From positions 37,952,874-38,016,873 of the forward strand of contig CM031878.1 of assembly GCA_018697195.1 (NCBI GenBank): a stretch of 64,000 nt of DNA. Direction: 5' to 3'. How positions within the stretch are numbered: position 1 is the first letter of the stretch; each line of letters begins with the position of its first letter. The DNA comes from Certhia americana. Its lineage: Eukaryota > Chordata > Aves > Passeriformes > Certhiidae. Both the position numbers and the translations under genes were made by a program. The notes under the pieces are model-generated. The model ran no database searches. It was not told the origin of the DNA and saw only the letters and a program-made list of their open reading frames with translations. Below are positions 12,369 through 23,801 of this stretch, in pieces.

Positions 12369-14654
12369 CCAGAGTTCAGGGATGGAAAAACACCCACCAA
12401 GGTACACATATTACAAATTCCCACAGAAATGCCAAAAAACCCCAGGAAAAGCCAGCACAACAACCAGACTCCCAGCTGACCCATAAGCAATGGCTGCCTA
12501 AGCAGTCCTACTGCTGTACTTTTTCATAAGGGCTTCCAGAGCCTTTGCTTTTTCACATACTTAGTCTGTCAGATGGCAAGTGAGAAATAATATGGTGCTT
12601 ATTAAGGGCATGTGTGTTCTCTGGAACTGGAAAAAAGTGTCGCCTGGGTCACAGCCCACTTCTGGGTCTGACACACAATTTCAATGGGAAAAAAATTAAG
12701 TGTTATTCCAAGTATCCATGCAAAGAAGACCTGAAAGGGAAAGATACTCGGAGAGAAAATAATTCTAAATGACACTGTGGAGTGTCTTCAATTCAAAGTC
12801 TGTTTCTTCTATTACATATACATTAGGAAGCTAACAATACCACTTCCAGTAAGTCAGTACCCTTCCATTCTACTTAATCCTATTTGTAGTCCAAAGAAAT
12901 AAAACAAAACAACAGGAGTGTGGGAAGGAGGTCTAGAGGCTCCCATGGTGTGTAGAACAGTGCAGAAGAAAATTCTTTAGGGCAAGTGAGGGAAACCAGC
13001 CCCAAGACCAAAGAAAAACACTTGTCTGGAGCTTCTTCTTCTGAGAGGAAGAATTTGCTAAACAACAAAAATTAAAGCAGAATCAGAAAATTAAGCAATG
13101 TGCACAGGGAAAGCCAGCCCCAAGGAAATTGTGAAATCCAAGGTGCAACTTCCCGCATTTTGGTAGACTTTTAATATAACATTTCAGGACAAAAAAGCAC
13201 ATGCAAAAACATAAGCCTACCTGGTATTTATCTTGGACTCAATACTAAAATAACTTGCCAGTAGCAAATTCCATACACTGAAACCACAGTTCTACTGCAC
13301 ATTCGCGTGTTTCCTATCATACACACTCACACACATAGACACACACACATTGCATAGAAAAACACTCAAAAAAGCCAGCATCAACATTATAAAAAAATAT
13401 CCCCCAAAGCAAGTTATCACCTCACCTCTGTGTAGGAACACTGGGCTCTTATGCTCAGCATGCAGGCACAGCCAAACCTCTCTTGTCCATCAGAATGACA
13501 CCCCTCGTCATTTTACACCAACTTCAAACGCACCTTTTAAAGAAATTTTTGTGAGTCCTCCTACTTGTGCTCAGGTGTAGTTCTCTCTATTTCTCTTTCC
13601 GCAGTATCCTTTACTTTCTACTGTACAGCTCAAAAGCCTATTTGCTTCTCTGTGTTTCAACATCTCTTCACCCTGCATCTACCAAGGCAAACAAACCAGC
13701 ACCACTGTGTCTGTGTGTACTGCACACAAAATTAACCATGAGCCATTCTGGATGCCAGGCTGGCATACCTGTAAAGATGTACAAGAGGGAAAGCAAGGAA
13801 GAGGAAGGCCAAAGTGAGGAAGAGGTGTTGCGGTTGTGAGTAAAATAATTTTTAAATAAAAAGGAACCATGCCTCAACTACTGCCCTTCACAGAGGTAAT
13901 GGTGCAGTAATTTCCTTGACTTAAAAGGTTTTCCAAGATTTAAACAGAAGAAAAATGAAAAGATGATAAATTAATGGCAAAACCAGAACACAATCATAAA
14001 ATACAACAATAATAAGAGGAATACTGATTATAATGGCAGTGACATATTGTTCACAAGGCTTTTCTGTAGCATAGCTCTTCTGTACATCTTAGATGAGTGT
14101 GACAGGTCCCTTCCACAAACAAAACCAGCTGCTTGCTGTTTCTCCTTGTGCAATTTTCTTCTTCAGATGCAGCTCAAAAAGGCTCCTGAAGTATGTGAAT
14201 CCCTTCATGAAGTCCCAGAGTACCATTGACTAAATTAAAATTACAGTCTAAAGGAAAATACCCCTGCTTTTTTTTAACTTGATTCTCAGCTATATGCAAC
14301 TAGCTCAAGAATGAGCTGAAGCCTCAGCAGTCACATCAGCCTGTACCTCAACAAGAGTGTCCATACCCATAGTGTCCAAGTTATATACTGTGGATTAAAG
14401 GAAGAGTATGAACAGCATAAACAGGATCACACTTTTCATTGTATACTGGGCTAAACCATTAAAGATTAATACAAAGTTAGATTTGTAGATTTGTCTATAA
14501 GTAATTCTACTGATGACAATTTAAAAGCAGTATTTTCTTAAAGAGCTTAAATACCTTTGCTGACTTCTGGCTTATTCCCATCAGATTTTTCAGGAATTTC
14601 CATGCTTCCGACATACTTATTTAAATAATGAAATGTCCAAATGTTTAGAATAGC
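12369..14654. other. Intergenic sequence, no gene seen
   Basis: Nothing recognised apart from a CA-rich microsatellite at about 13319-13350. Several short frames of 60-90 codons lack support. Confidence 0.55.
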
Positions 14655-14990
14655 GTAGCATGGCACAGCATAGAACAGAAAAGAATAAATTGTTTCAGTT
14701 GGCAGGGACCTACAATGATCATCCAGTCCCACTGCCTGACCATGGCTGACCAGCCAAATCAAATCCTATCATTAAGGGCTCTCTTTTTAAATCACTGACA
14801 GTCATGGGTTGAGAACCTCTCTAGGAATCCTGTGCCATTGTTTGGCTACCCATTCTAGGAAAGAAACTCTTCTGAATGTCAGGTCTGAACTTTCTATATT
14901 CAGACATACCCCATTCCTTGCAGCCAAGCTCACCCAGGACAGACCTCTGTCCCTCTGTGCAGCCCCAGAGTGGTGGTGTCTGGCCTGCCC
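14655..14990 (-). mobile_element. CR1 LINE fragment (3' end)
   Basis: In minus orientation: the plus strand begins with the reversed A-rich tail (atagaacagaaaagaataaa) and then 'ttggcagggacctacaatga', 'tcatccagtcccactgcctg', 'tcattaagggc' and 'cctctctaggaatcctgtgc', the order of a CR1 3'UTR read backwards. It fades into GC-rich sequence after about 14.95 kb. Confidence 0.8.
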
Positions 14991-15342
14991 TTGCAGCTTT
15001 CTGCCTGCCCACAGAGCCTCACCGTGTTCTGCTTCTCCCTCCTGTTCCAGCTGCCTGCCTGGGGCCATCTGGGACCATCTCTGGCCTTGGCATGGGAAGC
15101 TGGGCCTTCCTTTGTGGCTTGGCAGCAGCTCCTGATGCCAAACCCAGCAGCTGCCCTCTGTCCCTCTGCTCATTTTGCATAGTCAGCTTGGCTGCAGAAG
15201 GGGAAGAGCCCTGGGAAGCAGAGAAGAGCTTTTCTATGGGGTTTTCTCACAGCAAATTGTGCTGGTGGACATCCTGCAGAGAGCATGTGGTGGGGAGGGT
15301 AGTGGGGTGGTGATAGGGGGTGCTGGGGAGCTGAATGAAAGT
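14991..15342. other. GC-rich stretch between CR1 fragments
   Basis: Fairly GC-rich DNA, with open frames of up to about 145 codons on the plus strand and 120 on the minus strand. They come from composition rather than a recognisable protein. Some may be divergent CR1. Confidence 0.4.
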
Positions 15343-16130
15343 CACAGAATCACCAAACTATTTAGGTTGAAAGAGATCCTGAGATCACTGAGTCCAGCCT
15401 TTGACTGATCAGCACTGAGTGCCATGTCCAGTCTGACATACACCATCATTTACACCCCCAGATATTGACGCCACCACCTCCCTGGGCAGTTCATTCCAAG
15501 GGTTAGCGACCATGAAGAAATTCTTCCTGATGTACAACCTGAATCTCCCCTCTCACAGCTTGAGGCTGTTTTCTCTTTTCCTGTCAACCTTCTGCCTGGG
15601 AGAAGAGGCCGAATCCTATCTGGCTGCACCATCCTTTCAGGGCATTGTGGAGAGCAATAAGGTCTCTTCTTGAGGCCCTTTACTCCAGGCTAAGCAAACC
15701 CATCTCTATTACCACACTATTGCTGGTACAGGCCAGGATGCCATTGGCCTTCTTGGCGACCTGGGTACACTGCTGGATCACGTTCAGTACCCCCAGACCC
15801 TTTTTCACTGGGCAGCTTTCCAGCCACTCTTCACCAGGACTCTAGCGAAACACGGAGTTGTGGCTGAAGTGCAGGACCCAGAACTTTGCTGTGTTGAACC
15901 TCATGCAATTTGCTTTAGCCTATCTAGATCCCTTTGCAGAGCCTTCTGACCCACCAGTGGATTGACACTCCCACCCAACTTGTTGTCATCTGGGAACTGA
16001 CTCACGGGGCACTTTATCCCCTCATCCCAACCATTAATAAAGGTGCTAAACAGGACTGGCCCCAACACTGATCCCTGGGGAGTCTCACTAGTGACAGGTC
16101 ACCAACTGGATATGCAACCCCGAAGTGTAT
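15343..16130 (-). mobile_element. CR1 LINE fragment
   Basis: The plus strand reads 'cacagaatcaccaaactatt' and 'taggttgaaagagatcctga', then 'accaccacctccctgggcag', 'aaattcttcctgatgtacaa', 'ctgcctgggagaagaggcc' and, further on, 'gccattggccttcttggcga' and 'actgatccctggggagtctc'. This is the reverse complement of an avian CR1 3' half. It is a separate insertion from the one at 14.7 kb, in the same orientation. Confidence 0.88.
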
Positions 16131-19117
16131 GATACTGTAATGTAGTACCTGTCATTAGCCTTTGCAATAATTTAAAGTTTTACCTGTTAGTCTTCTATAA
16201 TGTTGCAAGATGGTACAGAAGCATTTAATGTTGGCTAGCAAAGTAAATACTCTCAAGTTAAAATGAACAGCCTGCTTAAAATGGTTGCATAATCCTGAAA
16301 GGTTTGAATTCTCCTACTGCAGCTACTAGTTATTTGGGATGAAAGTTGTGAGTTTCCTATTTGGTCTCAATATTATACTGAAATAAGGTGAAATAAACTT
16401 ACTAGTTCTAATAGCTGAAAAAGTATCTGGTTCTTTGTTTAATGAGAAGGAATAACCTGTTTGTCTCACAGGTAAACTCTAACTATAGATGGTTCAAATA
16501 TTTGGTAACTAGGAAACAGTCAGTTGGCATTTTAACCTCAAGATTATTAGTTTAAATTTAGACATCTCAAGAGCTATTTATAGCTGTATATGACTTACAG
16601 TGCCATATACACGGTCAACAAAGCCAGCTTAGTGCAGGAGCAGCACTCTATGATGGCAGGCTCTCCTAAAGGAAGCTCCCCACTTCCATACCCTGATGAG
16701 ATCTGACAGACCATAGAGATGCAACTTCTTGTCTTCCAGACAAGACACATCTATCACCAGGTAGAGAAAGAGCAAGTATTTCCCTTCACTGAAATTACAA
16801 AATCTGGGAAAAAAGCATGATAATGTTGTATCTTTGAGTTCTTCTTCTTTATCAAGTAATTCTGGTTAAATGCCTTTTCCTCTTCTCTCTTTCAAAAGGC
16901 TAGGCAGACATGCCTTCCTACAAATCCTTTCCCCAAGACAAACTTCAGATGAAAAAAATCCACAAGTGCTAACCTTGACTTAACCTGGAGCAGTAAAATC
17001 AGTTTTACCTAGGTGTTGAAATAAATTTAAAATATCATTTTGGGTCTCCTAAATCAAATGGTGAAGCTCTCCCTCTTCCAGAGCACCCAGAGTATCTAAT
17101 TTCTGCCATAAATCACTTCTCAAATATTTCAGTTGTCTTTCCCCCCCTCAACAGATGGGGAAATCCACCTCATTCACACACCCATAAGTGAAGTCTAGCC
17201 CCTCTCCAGCCAAGGCAGAGCTCTTGGTAGGGTGATAAGTGGCCCAGATGACACGGCAGACAACCAAGTATTTGAGCCAGAGATTTCTTTTGTTTACATA
17301 GTGTCTGTAGAGGCAAAATGATTTCTGCAGTATCAAATATGCCAGCATATACATTTTTTTTTTTTAGGTCAAAGCAGAGTACTGCTTTCTTTTTTTGCTT
17401 AATTACCTGAAATTAATCGGGGAAAGTTAAACTGGGCATGTATTTTTTCAAGACACTCAAGCTAGGTAGTGCAGTTTCCTGGCATGCGTCCTGTTCTAGC
17501 AATAAGATTCAACATGTTTGCAACAAAAAAGACAAGAATGATTAAATGGAGTTGGAAAGTAGTAATTGTTCTCATTGCTTGAAGCAGACATTAAAAATAA
17601 TTACAATTTGGCAATGGTATATTCAGATACAAACAGTCAGTGTCTCAAATGCTCATTGGGAGTAAAAGTTAACAAAAATGAAACACCTGTTCATACATCA
17701 GTGCTGCTGCAGTTTAGCAGCATGCAGCATTCCTGAAGCTGTTAAATACGTGCATTATGCCAACAAAAATTTGGCCACATGTTTACTTAAGGCCAGAATA
17801 AATATGGCCAATCTCTGGCAAAAATCAGATCAAGTTCTTACCTGGGGTTAATCAGATTGAGAGCAAAATGATAAGAAACCAAAACATGACAAGCAATATC
17901 ATGTAAATAGCTATTGTTGACGCAAAACACAATGTTTAAAGAAAAAAATCCTATGTTCTGACAGACAGAATATATTGTTTTATTTACATGGTTTCCAGCT
18001 GTGTGAATGGAGTTGATCCCATTGAAGGCTGGGACATAAAAGATGAAGTGAGTGCGTTGAGCTAAAGCAAGGCCTAAGTGAGCACAATTCTCAAGGGCTG
18101 TATCCACAAAAGCCAAATCTGCAACCTGACTCAGGCTGGCTAATCCTGAGGGTGTGAGGGAGAGTATTTTGAGTAGCAAAAACACATGTGTAGAAGTTTT
18201 GCAGTTCAAGTCCTTTAACTCTGCTTTTCTCTTTTGTGGTTAAACTTCCAGAAAACATAAAATAGAAAATTGTATTTGTATTTCCTCTGACCATGGAAAG
18301 TAAAGGCTGAATTATAAATTACCTCAAGACTTGTTTGGACTTTTTCCTCATGAGAAGTTTAGGAGATTCATGTAAAAAAATCATCTAAGGGTTATAGGAC
18401 GAAGTAAAGGACTGGTGGCTCTGTGGCACTTTGAAGGACGCTTGGCAGAGTATCTGCCAGGAGAAACAGGAGAAACCACACTGCGTTTACAATGCAATTG
18501 ACTTCAGACAGATGCTGCTACATACACTGTTCTCTGCTGCCCACTGTAGCTTTCCTCCCTGCCAAGTGGGGCTTGTGCATGGCACAGGGAACCTGCACCC
18601 TGTCTGGCAAGCAGTACCACGCTTCCCAGAGGGAATTTTGTCAAGAGTCTCCCGTCTTATGGAGGGCTGTAGTTTTCAGAAGTAAGAAACACATTTACTT
18701 AGAAATACCAGACTGATTCTGTTATCCAATTTAGGCAGCAACCACAGAGAAGAGAAAAAACAAATAATTTCCTCCCACACCTAAGAAGAAATAACTTTCA
18801 TATGAAGTGCTTTAGCCAATGGTTTGAAGTCTACACAAATTGTTTCATTCAGAGTGAGAATGACATGTATAATGCAGTCCTAAACCTATGCCCTAACCTG
18901 CAACAAAGGTAACAGAATCAACAGACAAGGACCAGCATGCTACCCCTTGGACAGGGCAACTGGTCCAATATGGGCAAGTTTGAATAGCCCATACGTCCCG
19001 AATACTGAAAGATCTCAAAGTCATGCTCCAAATCAGAATGATTGCATGGTTGCACCTGCAGAGATAACCAGTAGTAAATAAAGACGCATAAAGACTTCAT
19101 AACAACCAGATCCATAT
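16131..19117. other. Intergenic sequence downstream of PTCH1
   Basis: No supported gene. A splice-bounded open stretch at 17842-18145 (minus strand) is treated as a finding. The rest is unique-looking A+T-rich DNA. I looked for FANCC coding sequence, the neighbour known on this side in mammals, and saw none. Confidence 0.55.
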
Positions 19118-19137
19118 CCAGTAAGTTATAATATTTT

Positions 19138-19143
19138 TTTATT
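19138..19143 (-). terminator. PTCH1: Distal poly(A) signal AATAAA of PTCH1
   Basis: TTTATT on the plus strand reads AATAAA in the transcript. Downstream in the mRNA direction (19090-19125) the sequence is G/U-rich (for example a TCTGGTTGTTATG stretch), as expected for a cleavage site. No other AATAAA occurs for more than 4 kb upstream. Confidence 0.65.
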
Positions 19144-21299
19144 CATGTTAGAATTTCTATCAGTGTTTGAACATTAATAGAGAGTTTGTACAATTTCCAT
19201 TCAAAGCTTAAGATGAGAACCACACTAGATCACAAATGGTAACTAAAACACAGTTCAGAATTGTATGAATATTCACACTCTCTTTCTCTCTTAACACTGT
19301 TAAACACTTTCTTTTCTCCAAGGGGTTTACAAGGAAAAGTGTGCACTGTAATTGTATCTCAGCAGTGTTCCAAAACATAATGGTATCATCATTACATATA
19401 AACTCTTTAAAAATATACTTCTGTCAAAAGACTTGATGACTACTATGTACACTACAAAAATAAATTTTCATATAAATAAATTATATGGCATAATTTTATC
19501 TTTGTAACTGAAATGACACAAACCCACTCCTACCAAACAGGCAGGCAATGAGACCCAGTTTGAATATTTTTTTTTCCTTTTAACTCCTCAAACTAAAAGC
19601 TACAACAAATCCATAATGTAAATGTTATATACTCTTTCCTATTTAACATTAGTAAGCACTCTATACAAATAAAAATCCATTTAACAGTAAAAACATAACT
19701 GTAATAGTGTTTCCAATAGAAATAAAATCCCTGCATTTTGTTTGTTATAAACTGGCATGACAAATACTGTAAGAAAAACATTCTTATGATACAAAAATAT
19801 AAATATCACCCATGATTAAAAAAGTTAAGAAACAAAACCAAAACAAAATAAATGTTGCCAGCCACTGAGTTCTCCCCTTGCCAATGTGACTATCGAAGAA
19901 GGTCTACATTGTGCACAAAGCAGCAGACAGCTCACCCAGACACAAGCACGCAGGAAGACTTGGGCAGGGGCAGGTGGGAGACACTGCAGCTTGCTCTGGG
20001 CCCCTTCCCTCCCGAGGAAGAGCAGGAAGCAAGGCAGCCTGCGGCACGGGGTGGTGCCAGTGGGAGCCCTGCCAACCTTTGACATGTGAGCACACAAGCT
20101 TGGTGGTTTGAAGGCAGCTTCCAATTAGTATCATACACTTTTGTTGCAGAGTTTGTATGATCTGAGGTCACTATGCTGCTAGTGCTAAATTGGGGCCCCT
20201 TGTCTTTTTGTCATCAAGAGTTTTCATGTTAGACAGTGAACTGGACCAGTAGGCAGTTGTGACATTAACCCTTGGTGTGCACTGAAACAGTAGCTTATGT
20301 ATCACGGGAATGACACCAGGCTCTCACCACCTGCTCTTCGAGCGTTCACATTGGAGATCTGTAAACAAGTGCCTCATATCAAAGTGTTTTCAAGTGAGCA
20401 AAAAAGGCATGGAAATTTGTGCATTCTAATTATCCCCATTCATTTTGCTGGCAAGGTCTGTGGGCAAAGATAAACTCCCTGAAGCCACTGGAGAAAAACA
20501 CTTTCCCATCAAAGAATTGGCCACTGCTGTTCAGGTATATATATTAAAAAAAGCCCCACCACTGCTGTGTTTAGCAAATGAATATTGGTTGTGTTTGGCT
20601 CTGAATGCAAAACTGAACATCGACCTGCTCTAAAAAACAGCTTGGTGAAGGGCAGAAAAAAGATGAAAAAAGAAGACAGAGATAATGAAAACTTGTGTTG
20701 CATTATTTTAAATCGAGGTTCTTTGTTCCTAGGGTTTGTTTCCAACTGGAACACCGATTGTAGTGTTTTTCCAGACCCTTCACCTGCAGCAATCCCCTTT
20801 TAGTTTAAAAATAATAGTACAAAAAGCTAAATTAGTTTCACAAAGAGATCCCAGTTTAGCTGTTATAATTAAAAGTGCCAATGCAGCATGGGAAAACACA
20901 AACAATAGAGAAAAGAACTACCCAGGCCTTATGTATCATTACCATCCCGGCCCACCAGAAAGCCATTTATAATTAAAAAGTGAATATATATATTTTTTAA
21001 TCCTTCCATTTGATTTTTATCACTTACTATTAACTCCTTCCTGCCATGAAAATAAGGTGACCAAAGATACTGTTTTCAATGCTGTAATGACTCAGCTTAG
21101 CTGTGGCTCACCATCAAACAATTCATTGTCCAGCTTCTAATGCCATTCACAGTTAACAGTATCAAAATAAGGCAGGTGCTTGTTGCATTTCTATAACCAC
21201 CAGCAGCTCTCAATATCCAGCACCTTTGGAGTGAAAAAATAATGGTTATAGTGTTTGCACTTACCTGGCATGTTTTGCGAGGGAAAAAAAAAAAATAAA

Positions 21300-21480
21300 A
21301 GCACTACATGAACAGTAATTAAGCCTCACAAGATTCCTGGGAGGTAGGTAAGTGTAATTATAACCATTTTGCAGAATGAGAAACTGAGGCATGGGGCAGT
21401 TAAGGGACTTCACCAAAGTCATGTCAACCAAGTAAATAAGGATTTGGGAAGTGAAACGTAATTCCAAACCTCAACTCCCT
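21300..21480 (+). repeat. MIR/L2-like ancient retroposon in the 3'UTR
   Basis: The plus strand carries the characteristic core and tail order of the old amniote MIR/L2 family: a 'gcctcacaa' block, 'gaggtaggtaagtgtaatta', 'ccattttgcagaatgagaaa', 'ctgaggcatggggcag', 'ttaagggacttcaccaaagt' and later 'gatttgggaagtgaa'. Each block resembles the family consensus that I know, with many substitutions, as expected for a copy over 100 million years old. It lies antisense to PTCH1, inside its 3'UTR. Assignment to MIR rather than the L2 3' end is not possible by eye, because they share this tail. Confidence 0.75.
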
Positions 21481-22232
21481 GTCTTCTCTAGTATTTTAGT
21501 TGGGCCTTTGATGATGGCAGTCTATAGTTGTATGTATTGGTAAAAAACAACAGAGTTTTCACTAGTGCCTACTAACAGGGAAAGCCAGACTCACATCAGC
21601 ATCAGTGGGTTTGTAAGCCCACCAAGTGTTAACATACAGTAAAAGAGAAACTACAGTACACCAGGAACATACGCACAAAAGCAGGCATATTTCCAGATGC
21701 ACACTTGGACACATACAGCAAAACAAAACCTGCACATAGCTGTCTATTTAAGCCTCCCCAATTAACTTGCTTTTCTTCATATTTGCTTATTTTAAAAATT
21801 ACCACGCATAGCGTGTTTGAAAGTTAACAGTAACATTTCATACTACCACAGGGTTGTGATACGCAAATTTAAAATATTTTAAACAGACATGTACCTTTAA
21901 AAAATCCTATTACATAAGCAATATTTGCATAGAATTACACAAGTAAATTATAAAATATTTAAGCAGCAGCAACTTATGCTGAAATTTAGAACTAGATTAA
22001 GCTTAGTTGTGGCACAGATATCAATGTACAAAAAGTACAAAGAGCACACAATATTGTCCCCATTCTATTGCCCAAAGGCAAATTACTCCAGATTATACTG
22101 CTTTACATTGTTCTTTGTATATTACATATGTGTACATCTTTTAAATACTTAAAAGAAATATTTAACAAAATAATACAATAGGTTACAGTAACAGTGAACT
22201 GTTGTCCGGATGCAGCATGTCCTTTTCTACAA

Positions 22233-22260
22233 CTTCAAGCAGTTCTCTTCAAGCAGTTCT
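22233..22260. repeat. 14-base perfect tandem duplication
   Basis: CTTCAAGCAGTTCT occurs twice back to back in the 3'UTR. A simple local duplication; no function is implied. Confidence 0.9.
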
Positions 22261-23325
22261 GGAATACAGTTTTCCATCTTTGGCCTCTTTGCTTCAGTTA
22301 TTACCCTGTATAAATAAGGAGAGGAAAAAAAAGCAAACATTCACTAAATTTAAAGAAAAACAAACAAGTCAAACTAAGCCAACTTGTTTCATGATTCTTA
22401 TGGTTAGAGTTAGCAGTCAGGAAATGCTAGTTCTGCTTTCATTTCAGTCATTAATTTCCTGGTGAAGAAATACTGATGCAAATTAAAAAAAATGTAGGCG
22501 CTTTAATTTCTAAGTTCCCAGTTTTAGATACCTGTAACAAATTCAGTCGGAACCAACTGTTTCTCCTTCACCAAGATGAAGGAGAAGTATGCTAAATGAA
22601 TACTGAGCTTATTTAAGAGTCTATTACCATGCACTTCAGCTTGAAAAAGCTAAGCCTAAGTATTTCCTTATTCTGTTGATACTATTATTTGTCATATTTC
22701 TAGACTGAAAGGCTAAAGGCATTAATGTCTATTTATGCTTTGGGATGTTTGAAGAGACAATTTATAATTCAGAAAGTGTTTTCATTTTTAATTATCGTAA
22801 AAATTTCCATCAAAACTCTGCGTCTGTGCATACACATGCATGCATGCGTACATGCAAAATACTCTAGAATCAAAATAAAATTACTTGCTCTGCTCAAACT
22901 GGTGTCTGTCACTGAAAAGCTCAGACAAGCAAAGAGGAAAAACAGGAATCCACAGATAAGTAACTATTCTAATACCTTCTTTTTCCCCTGCAAGAGAAGA
23001 ACATTGTAAAAATACTGAGAAATAGGTAAGAGCCTATTCAGGTAAGAGCCCCAAGAAGTTTTCAGTGTAAAAACTCAATGGGCAGCTCTATCCTGTGCAA
23101 ACCTGCCATAGCCACTGCAGCTGCCCCTGGCAAGGCAGAGGTCAGCTCAGACACCTCCAGTGTACGAGGTTAATGGGTAGGTCTCTGAAGGCCCCTGCAA
23201 AAAGCAGGGGATACCCTGTGGAGCAGCAGTGCACCAGGCATGGTAGGACTTCCCACTTCTCACCTGGCTCATCTTCCAGAGGGAATCAGTCCTCATTATG
23301 GACTTTAAATTCTTTCATGAACTAC

Positions 23326-23331
23326 TTTATT
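23326..23331 (-). terminator. PTCH1: Proximal poly(A) hexamer AATAAA
   Basis: This AATAAA on the minus strand lies about 470 bases after the stop codon. If used it would give a very short 3'UTR. Use cannot be judged from sequence. Confidence 0.35.
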
Positions 23332-23449
23332 CAAGAGATGACAACTCCTGAGGTAGCTGGCAATTTTACACTCTCCTAGGCAATGTCATTTTATATAACA
23401 TTTAAGACCATGCCTGATTCAGGGGTCAGAAGATAGGACTTATGCAACA

Positions 23450-23600
23450 GTAAATGCAGTCACACAGCTCTGAAGATGTATACAACATCTCTGCTTTATT
23501 TTCCTCATCTGGTAAACTGGGATTTTATAATGTACTTATACATTTTGCAAGGCTCTTTGAAGTAGTTCATATCAGAATGCACTACGACTTCCTAGTGTTG
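23450..23600 (-). repeat. Possible MIR/L2-like trace, opposite orientation
   Basis: The plus strand reads 'cacacagctctg', then 'ttattttcctcatctggtaa', 'actgggattttataa' and 'gcaaggctctttgaa'. This follows the order of the reverse complement of the MIR/L2 tail ('cctcatctgtaaaatggg...'). It is weaker than the copy at 21.3 kb. Confidence 0.45.
23495..23500 (-). terminator. PTCH1: Proximal poly(A) hexamer AATAAA
   Basis: This AATAAA on the minus strand lies about 300 bases after the stop codon, inside a MIR/L2-like sequence trace. It is a candidate early polyadenylation signal only. Confidence 0.3.
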
Positions 23601-23801
23601 GAGAGCACTATCTTAGCTAACCTCATGTCTAGTGCAAATGTACTATGTTCATAGTTAGCAGATTTAAGGTGATCAGTGTGACCTGTAAGTAGTGCTGTCT
23701 ATGAAAAGGTACCTCTAAGAAACCTTGCTTTTCCTCTTTCTTTTGATCACACCATTGCCTGACATAAGCCAAAGCTTGCAGTTACATGGGATTGACCTAC
23801 C

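Larger units (their letters stand above)
19118..23801 (-). other. PTCH1: PTCH1 3' untranslated region
   Basis: From the stop codon to the distal poly(A) hexamer there is no further splice acceptor needed and no coding frame of note, so I assign about 4.7 kb as 3'UTR. Mammalian PTCH1 also has a multi-kilobase 3'UTR. On the plus strand TTTATT (AATAAA in the mRNA) occurs only at 23495-23500, 23326-23331 and 19138-19143 in this span. The region contains two MIR/L2-like ancient repeat traces, a 14-base tandem duplication (22233-22260) and long A+T-rich blocks. The true end depends on the cleavage site, which cannot be fixed from sequence alone. Confidence 0.7.

Noticed and set aside
14802..15313. 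Overlapping frames of 108-145 codons on both strands
   Set aside because: Composition-driven frames in a GC-rich patch between and within CR1 fragments; no recognisable protein.
1..19117. FANCC, the expected neighbour downstream of PTCH1
   Set aside because: I compared translated stretches with what I remember of FANCC and found no coding exon; it probably lies further left.
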